Below are positions 56,979 to 64,000 of a stretch of 64,000 nt of DNA, in pieces. Position 1 is the stretch's first letter. Each line of letters begins with the position of its first letter. The position numbers and the translations under genes are program-made. The notes below the pieces were generated by a model. That model saw only the letters and a program-made list of their open reading frames with translations, made no database searches and was not told the DNA's origin. The stretch is from Pterois miles (taxonomy: Eukaryota; Chordata; Actinopteri; Perciformes; Scorpaenidae), in contig CAMQGK010000327.1 of assembly GCA_947000775.1 (NCBI GenBank), positions 1,488,001 through 1,552,000 of the forward strand, written 5' to 3'.

Positions 56979-59900
56979 TCATGAGGTGTGTACAGCTACT
57001 TTTCCCAGAGCCAGAGTCATAGGCGTACTATGGAGCCCAGGGCCAAAAATAGGATACATTTTCTCATCAAACTTGTGTGTTAAAGTGACAAGGTGTTTTG
57101 CTGTTCCCCCATCCCAAAACGACACCTCTCCCTTATCCATATTCAGCTTAATTCGGATCCTTTCTGGGCGCTGCTGCACCTGCAGCTCTGTACGTTCAGG
57201 TGTTGAGACGGTGTACACCCCTTTGCTCAGTCCTATGGACCACACGCCACGGTTTGTAGAGACCGTAAACTTCTTTTTTCGGGGCACTGACTCTTTGCAC
57301 ACTCCCACAATCCACTTGGGGATGTCACCAACAACGACATCCCATCTGTGTTTCCCAGAGGTGTAACCTTCAGCACCCAGGACAAAGACACAGGGATCGA
57401 AGCGCTCCGGGTTGTCAGGGGTGGTCAGGTGCTCGGCGCTTTCCATCACACTGGACAGGTCAGCGTTCAAAAGGAGCCATGGAGAGGCTGTGTTCGGGTT
57501 CAACACTACTGGATCTGCAAACAGGGACACACAAGATGCATCTATGTTTTGTATATATATATTCAGACTATATTTCAAGCACACCAGCCAACTTCTTAGA
57601 AATGCTTATGTGGTGTGCAATCAATATTTAACATATTAACCATTTCCACTCCACCTCTCTTTACCGTAGACCGATTTTTGTCTTTTTTAGGGGGTACGAG
57701 GGGATTTAGGGGGAGATAGCTGGTCAACAGTAGATGCAAGAAGGAAGTGTTGTACATCATCTGAAAACTGGTAACCTTAAGATTATTTGAGCAGCAGCTC
57801 AGCACTGTGTCAAGTTATTCAAGAATTTAATTAACGAAACTAAATTGTAAAAATGTCTAAGGGCTTAGACCTATGCTCTACTATGTCTCATAAGTCGCTG
57901 CACTAATCTCTGGGTTGATACCATTTGTTACACAGATTTGGTGCTAAATTAAACATTTTTTTTCCACATGAGATAAAAATAATCAAAAATCGCTTCAACA
58001 TACATAGAAAAAGCCATGCTGTGATTTGGTATCAAGCAGTTTTGACATTTGGAGACTTCTGAATTGAAAGAATTGTACTTTTTGGCAGCACTTCTGTTGT
58101 GTACACTGCTCAGAAGCCCCCTTATTGTCAGTGTACCCAGGAAAGCCATCCATCCTCCAAATGCTCCAGGTCTCTAGTTTGTGGCTGTACAGTGTTATGA
58201 GGCTGCGATTATCCTAGAGGTCACCACAGGTCATTTTATACAGTGAGGTCAAGTTTCAAAAAGTGGTCTCGCTACAATGAATTGGCTCCTATGGGGACTA
58301 ACATCATCACACATGAACACAGTCTGCATCATTGGATCCACAAGAGTCTCAGCTTTACAGTGAAACCTAATTTATGCAATTCAAAGTCTGCAGAAACCAG
58401 TTTCAGAATAGGTTGGTCTCAAAGGCTAAAATGGAGCTAGGCAAAAAATCTCCTAAACACGCTACTCCTTCTTCCTGGAACGATATACAGAAGAACCTGA
58501 AATTATCAGAGCTGATTACTATGGGGGAATTTAAGTCCACTTTAAAGGATCGAGAAAGTGGCACTATACAGTAGGTCGATATGACTGCTCTCGATTTTCT
58601 CACTGAATTGTTTTGATATTGACCTGTTTATACATTATAGCTGTTTTTGTGTTGCATACAAACTAGATGTCACGCTCGTTCACTCGCGGTGTGTGACTGC
58701 TGTATTTGTTCTGCTTGTGTGGTTGTTTTTATTTTCGTAACAATGTCAGTGCTGCCATTTTGGCTGGGTCACTCTTGGAAAAGAGATTTTAATCTCAATG
58801 AGTTTATACTTGGTTAAATAAAGGACATATATAAAATGAACACATTTACTGCATGCAGAAAACAGCGTGGTTTCTGCCCCAAACTATCTGTAAAGAGGAG
58901 ACTCTGAAAGGCAGTAACGTCGGACGTGGGTGCCAGCAACCTCATAGGTGGAAGAGGTTAAAAAAACAAACAAAAACTGGTCCAACTCGGGAAAAACCAC
59001 AGACCATTTCTAACTCCCAGTATAATTTACTCACTATATTTGACATGGGCCTGCATCCTCTTCCAGATGTTGAAGCTCAGAGCACCAACATGCTTGCCCA
59101 TGTTCAAAAGAGAGTCGTTGGGGAGGCAAGGTTCTTCACGAGTCCACTGGGCTCTAAAGCAGAGAAGTCAATGTGTGAAGTTAATAAGAGACATTTCTAA
59201 ATCTACGCAAAAATGCAAATATTAGGTAAATATATGGTGAAATGTACACTCTAGTCTACTTTGCAGTGTACACAAAGATTGAGATTTAATAGCACATAAT
59301 ATTTGTGATCGCTATGATGACTTTTGTCATTACTTACTCTCGTTTTAACTTCTGGAAATTCTAAAATACAAAAGAGAGTAATTGAGATTAGCTTAATGTT
59401 TTATTAAACATCAGAGACAAAACAATGTCAAGTCTTAGAGTCTGTGGAGATGAGCTGCCTTCTCCTACCCGCAGGAGGGGTAGATCCTCATTGCCCATCT
59501 CTTTCTTCAGATTATCGCTGAGCTTGTTCAAAGCAGCAATGTCCTTGTTTGTGTTTTCAATCAGCTCCTGTATGGCAGCAATCTTCTGCTCTTCCTCCGT
59601 AGCCAGGGCTTTTAGACGCAGAGCTTCCTCTGTGACGAGCACCTCGTAGAGCCTCTTAAACTCTGCCTTGATCTGCTTCTCTGCCTGCCCAGCTTGATAC
59701 TGTGTTAAGAGAAGAGAGTTTATATTATGTGGTGTACATACAAGCATGAATTAAGATATGTGCAGTGTGTTATATGTCTTGTACTATCCCTTTGCCGAGG
59801 GTCTTGTTGCTTGAGTACCATGCATGCACGGATGGATGGATGACTAAACAGACCTACTGGGCATAGGCCCAACTGCGCTACAAAATGTCACTCAAAGAGA

Positions 59901-62900
59901 CATGTACCAACCAAGAAGTACACCAAAATGACCACATAGAGATGCAAAATGACCACAAAGATACATAAAATGCTGAAAAAACACAAAAAGATATAAAAAG
60001 AAACCAAAACACGTACAAAGAGATGCAAAACAGCTGCAAAGGGACACAAGACATACGGTGACTATGAAAAGGGGCAAAACAACTAAAAAAGAGACACAAA
60101 ACGCCTACAAAGGGATGCCAAATGACCACATAGAGATGCAAAATGACCACAAAAAGAAACAAAGCAACATCTAATAGACACAAAATGACCAAAGAGATGC
60201 AAAATGACCACAAAAAGAAACAAAGCAACATCTAATAGACACAAAATGACCAAAGAGATGCAAAATGACCACAAAGAGACACAACGCAACATCAAATAGA
60301 CAAAAATGACTACAAAAAGACACAAAACAACAACAAAAGGAAGCTTAGTTGTTTAACTTCCTTTTGTTGTTGTCATTTTTGTCGATTTGTAGTCATTTTG
60401 TTTTGTGTTTTGTAGTCTGTATCTAGGTCCCATGTAGGAGAAGTGGTGGGGCCTTTTGCATGTCTGTGCCCAGGGGCTCATTATCTCATAATCCTCAGGT
60501 GAATAGACAGGCAGAGGCGAGCGCTCGTCTGCCTCACAGCATGGAACCAGCCTCGTTGGTCTACTGTGTTCTGTCAATACATCTGTATTTTATTAGAATA
60601 TACCTTTTATACGTCTAAAGACTATGCAGTTTATAGACTATCAGACTAGAAATAGGAAGTTCATTACCATTTGCATATAGAATGGGGAGGTGAGATCGGA
60701 TCACAAGTAGCACATAAGCTGTGCACTTGTGATTCAATCACTGAGGACGCATCTTAATACCAGGTCTGAACAGGGCCTCACTCTAAATGTACAAGCAAAG
60801 GCAAAATAATTAACGGATCCCCATAGGGAGCTCTTTCCTAGAGGTCAAAGTTTCAGATCAGGTATAGAGCAGCCCCTGTGGTGCTGAACAAGGTGTGTGT
60901 GAACCTGGGGTATCTGATTCGAGGACTGAAGCTGTCTAATGACAAGGAACCAGTTTTGCAGCTTGTATAATAATAAACTAGTGTAATGATCATACACAGA
61001 TCAATGCAACACGAACGGTGTGAGACGTGACAGCAACTTTACCTTGATGTACTCCACTGCGTTGTTGAATTTACGTGTCATTTTCTTGTATGATTCCACT
61101 TTCTTTTCAAAAATCTGGACTTTGAAGCTCAGCTCCTTCTGCAGGGTGAAAAGGCAGAACATGAGCTAACCAAAAGAAAACAGTGTCATCAAAAGAGGTT
61201 TCATGCTAGTGACTGGTGTTGTCTGTATTCATTCAACCTGAATACACGTTGAGGATGCACCATGTTAACGTCGATGTTTTTACTTATTTTAGTGGGAAAG
61301 TAACCAGAAAATTTGGATTTAGATTATGTTTATGTGATTATGGGAATGTGGCTGAGGTGTGTAGGGAAAAGGGAGGACAGACATAAAGAAAAATGTAAAA
61401 GAAAAAACACAAAAGCCATAAAACTACTGAAAAACTTTGAAGATTACCCTTTGTTTTAACATATAAGAAGTCATTGTCCAGGATGTGCTTTGCTAAATTA
61501 TCCTTTAAGGGAACAGTGAGTAGCATTTCAGGGGATCTATGAGTAGAAATGGATAATAACATTCATAACTATGTTTTCATTAGTGTATAATCACCTGACA
61601 CTAAGAATAATTGTGTGTGTTAGAATGAGCCTTTCTACATAGGGAGCAGGTCGCCTTCATAGAGTCTGCCAGGTTTTTACAGTAACCCAGAACGACAAAC
61701 CCACACTGGCTCTCGAGAGAGCTTTTCATGTTTTTACATCGAACTGAAGGCCACCGTAGTTCCCCGACACATTTGTGAAACTGCGGCACAGTGATCCACA
61801 GAGTGAAAAACCGTGGTACCTCCAGCTGCCGTCCTCAAGTAGTGTTATTATGGTATGGATGACCTCTGAGTGAGGCGAATGGCGTAACCACAACACTGCA
61901 CTCAGTGGCTCATGTTACCATCGCCTTGGAAAGGGAGGAGTGAGCTGAGGGGTATATTCAATCTCGTAAAGGGCTCATTGCATGGGTGGATGTACAAAAT
62001 GTAAGGCTCTCTCAAAAAGAATCCAAGGCACTCTGTAGTGTTTGTACAAATTTAAAACGCCTTCACTGCTTTAAAATGACCAACCCCTTGCGACCAACAT
62101 AGGTCGTCATCGGGGTCCCTGCCAGCATGCAACAGCAGCTCACACACTCACACCGTGCTACACTAATTAGGGAAGTGGGAGGGCAACTCTCCTCCAGTGT
62201 GCAAGTCCACTGGTCGAAAAACAAGGAAATGAAACAACCAAGAGGAGGACAAAGAAAAAAAAATTTCAAAATTGCATTATGTCGTTTTTTTGTTTTGTTT
62301 TTTTGAGATGGCACTCCACCCATGCAGTGAGTCCCTCACAAGACTGAATGAGCCCAAAATACCTGAAGGATCCAAAGAGCACCCAGAAGTGTATAAACTG
62401 ATGTGCAAATGCGTATTTACCACTTTACATGTAAAACATTTTTATGTGGCATTAAAATACATATTCACTGATTAAGTTGTGCATATTTGCAGATGGCCAT
62501 GTATTTTTGAGGATGTGACTTTACACAACACAAATACAAAAATACATTTGCAGATAGTGAAATATTTGCAGATCATGGTACATATTTTTGAAATGTCTTC
62601 TGTGGATTACAGCTATTATCTACAGATTTGCTGCGGTATGAAGAGGACAAAATTCTGCAAACAAACAGAAGCAAAATTACAAATGTCACATGGCCCATAA
62701 ATGCACAGGATGCGATCTGCAAATGTGCAGAGCTCATTCCACGTTTAAAAATTGATACATCATTTTACATGTAAACCTTAAAAAAACCCACATTTACAGA
62801 GTAAGTTAAGCGTATTTGCAAAACACCCTTTATTTTTGTGGATATAAAAATATGTTTGTGATTAGTGAAATATTTAGAAATCATGGTACACATTTGTTGA

Positions 62901-64000
62901 TCGTCTTCTCTGGCTTACAACTAATAAAGTCCAATAAAAACTTCCATACAAATCCTACACTCTCTATCTTTGATAAGTGAATGTATTTCTCATAGTTTGC
63001 TTATTCAAGTCCATTGTAATTTAATTTTATTATTATACAGTTTACTTACTGTTAGAGATGCACCAATACTGATACTGGACCGGGCCCATACTGACTCAAA
63101 TAGCTGGATAGGATGTTAGTGACAACGGGGCCGATCTATTCATTTCTATACGTACTGTATATACGTGCATCTGGTAAGGATGCCCCCCTGGGTGCCTCCC
63201 TGGAGAGGTGTTCCAGGCATGACTAGCTGGGAGGAGGCCCTGCTGGAGCTGCTGCCCCCGTGACCTGACCCCGGATAAGTGGTTGACGATGAGTGTTGCT
63301 GCATTAAAAAAGGTTTACACTTAAAGTGCAATTCCTGTTAAGTTTTTGTTGATTTTACCAAATGATTGTTTAAGTGCTGGTGCATGATTTATTACTTTAA
63401 CAATAAATAATTCAGTAATTGTGGGGATTTATTTGTTAGATTTTATTCTACAAAGTTAGGAAAGCAATGGAGGCACAGTGAGGCATACAGTTTTTTGAAT
63501 TAAATACTGGTACTGGATCAGTACTCGGTATGGGCTCATACGCAAAGCCCAGGTATCGATATCAGGACAGAAAAAGTCGGATTAGTGCATCCCTATTACT
63601 GTTTCTCTGTCAGATATGTCATGTGTGATGATTACATTGTCATTATTGATGTTACTGAATTAAAAAAAGACAAACTATGAAATTATCTACAGCCTCACTG
63701 CTGTGTATTTCAGTTCATTCAGTCAACAAAACTTTAACTCTGGTTCTTTTCTCTCCAGGTGTGTCAGTAGGTGTCATGAGGGACCAGTGATATAACTGGT
63801 GACTGACTTTACCTTACATATGGGTGCCCCCTCTCTCAGTGACCACAGCTTGTGTGTGTTGTGTAGCGTGACACAGTCCACGCACAGGGGCTCCTCGTCC
63901 TTCTCACAGTACAGCTCCAGGGGCTTCAGGTGCAGGTTGCAGAACTCCTCACCGGGGCGTTTCCGGGTCGAGCGCCAGCTGGACTGTTTGAGGAAGGTCT
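56979..64000 (-). CDS. TRIM-family E3 ligase (B-box, coiled coil, PRY-SPRY), 5' end outside window
   Basis: Probable ubiquitin ligase of the TRIM35/TRIM39-like fish group. In-window exons are 63813-64000 (partial), 61043-61138 (96 nt), 59469-59699 (231 nt), 59338-59360 (23 nt), 59035-59153 (119 nt) and 56979-57514 (536 nt, with stop). All are GT-AG and in frame. The first has a complete B-box 2 (FCNLHLKPLELYC, PLCVDCVTLHNTHK). The next two form the coiled coil. The 23-nt micro-exon (NFQKLKR) and 119-nt exon (HVGALSFNIWKRMQAHVKY) are TRIM hallmarks. The final exon is PRY-SPRY: LNPNTASPWL, LTTPDNPERFDPCVFVLGAE, GKHRWDVVVGD, WIVGVC and GEVSFWD. The RING finger must lie upstream, beyond the window edge. 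Fish have many such genes, so the exact orthologue is not assigned. Confidence 0.93.
58240..58830 (+). mobile_element. Non-LTR LINE 3' end (CR1/Rex1-like)
   Basis: Contains the C-terminal remnant RLVSKAKMELGKKSPKHATP, then SSWNDIQKNLKLSELITMGE, and a tail with TCACTCTTGGAAAAGAGATT, AATCTCAATGAG and TTGGTTAAATAAAGG. This is the usual end of a fish CR1/Rex1-type element. It lies in the last TRIM intron. Confidence 0.72.
59900..60340. repeat. Minisatellite of CAAAATGACCACA-type units
   Basis: Irregular units of about 20 bases (CAAAATGACCACAAAGAGAT and variants), including an exactly duplicated 61-base block at about 60138-60259. The Leu/Phe/Val-rich minus-strand ORFs here are translations of the repeat. 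Confidence 0.9.
61502..61968 (+). mobile_element. Non-autonomous DNA element, copy in TRIM intron 1
   Basis: Starts TTTAAGGGAACAGTGAGTAG and contains CATAACTATGTTTTCATTAG, GTATAATCACCTGACACTAA and GGAAAGGGAGGAGTGAGC. It belongs to the same family as 21945-22625. The right terminus is missing after GGGGTATATTCAATC. Confidence 0.75.
61969..62400. other. Probable dispersed repeat, family unknown
   Basis: Intron text with CCAAGGCACTCTGTAGTG and a poly-A/T patch at about 62258-62303. It looks like old mobile DNA, but no structure was resolved. Confidence 0.35.
62400..62950. repeat. Two diverged copies of an AT-rich unit
   Basis: About 62410-62640 and 62735-62940 share, in order, TTTACATGTAAA, CATATTTGCAGA/GTATTTGCAAAA, TTTTTG.GGAT, GATAGTGAAATATTTGCAGA / GATTAGTGAAATATTTAGAA, ATCATGGTACA and TCTTCT.TGG.TTACA. 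Confidence 0.65.
63054..63594. mobile_element. hAT-like MITE interrupted by Rex3
   Basis: Inverted ends AGAGATGCACCAATACTG and, at the right, GGATTAGTGCATCCCT. Words near both ends (GATACTGGAC, GGTATCGATATCAG) fit the common fish GATGCACC family. The middle is occupied by a Rex3 fragment and AT-rich text. Confidence 0.72.
63168..63295 (+). mobile_element. Rex3 LINE 3' fragment
   Basis: Reads CATCTGGTAAGGATGCCCCC, then GCTGGGAGGAGGCCCTGCTG, GAGCTGCTGCCCCC and CCCCGGATAAGTGGTTGACG. This is the 3' end of Rex3 with an internal deletion relative to the copy at 25785-26493. Confidence 0.85.

Noticed and set aside
59878..60325. Leu/Phe/Val-rich minus-strand ORFs resembling a membrane protein
   Set aside because: The hydrophobic pattern is a direct translation of the CAAAATGACCACA minisatellite, with repeated blocks at the DNA level.

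Overview
The window is vertebrate nuclear DNA, most likely from a teleost fish. It has spliced genes with GT-AG introns, tRNA-derived SINEs, Rex3, L2 and L1 LINE fragments, a Tc1-like element, many small non-autonomous DNA elements and long CA/GA microsatellites. Every gene I can support lies on the minus strand. I found no bacterial, phage, CRISPR or operon-type structure and no functional tRNA or rRNA gene; the tRNA-like sequences are SINE heads.

Layout: 1-12,000 has no recognisable gene. It holds microsatellites, a SINE, a 159-bp tandem duplication and two stretches that resemble conserved non-coding DNA. 12,000-17,110 is a decayed C2H2 zinc-finger gene whose large intron is filled with nested transposons and one arm of an inverted duplication (other arm at 7,300-8,046). 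18,130-19,020 holds inverted copies of one small DNA element. 19,657-20,094 is a 145-codon ORF of unknown nature. 20,295-24,012 is an intact C2H2 zinc-finger gene of about 599 residues, related to the pseudogene, with a TATA-less promoter near 24,120-24,170. 24,400-27,660 is a block of LINE debris.

29,339-54,223 is a complete megf8 gene. I placed 44 coding exons, and all 43 junctions keep the reading frame. They give about 2,886 residues: signal peptide, CUB, EGF, Kelch, PSI, calcium-binding EGF, laminin-type EGF, second CUB, second Kelch set, more PSI and EGF, one transmembrane helix and a cytoplasmic tail with the MASRPFA motif. Its introns carry a Tc1-like transposon, an L1 fragment, SINEs and several MITEs, one of which abuts a splice donor.

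56,979-64,000 is the 3' part of a TRIM-family gene (B-box, coiled coil, PRY-SPRY) with the standard TRIM exon sizes (96, 231, 23, 119 and 536 nt). Its RING exon lies beyond the right edge.

The genes are not obviously one pathway. MEGF8 is known to act at the membrane with the ubiquitin ligase MGRN1 on Hedgehog signalling. The zinc-finger protein is a probable DNA-binding regulator and the TRIM protein a probable ubiquitin ligase. I did not find a convincing new biological system. The most unusual items are the inverted duplication, the nested elements, the uncharacterised 145-codon ORF and several splice-adjacent repeats in megf8.
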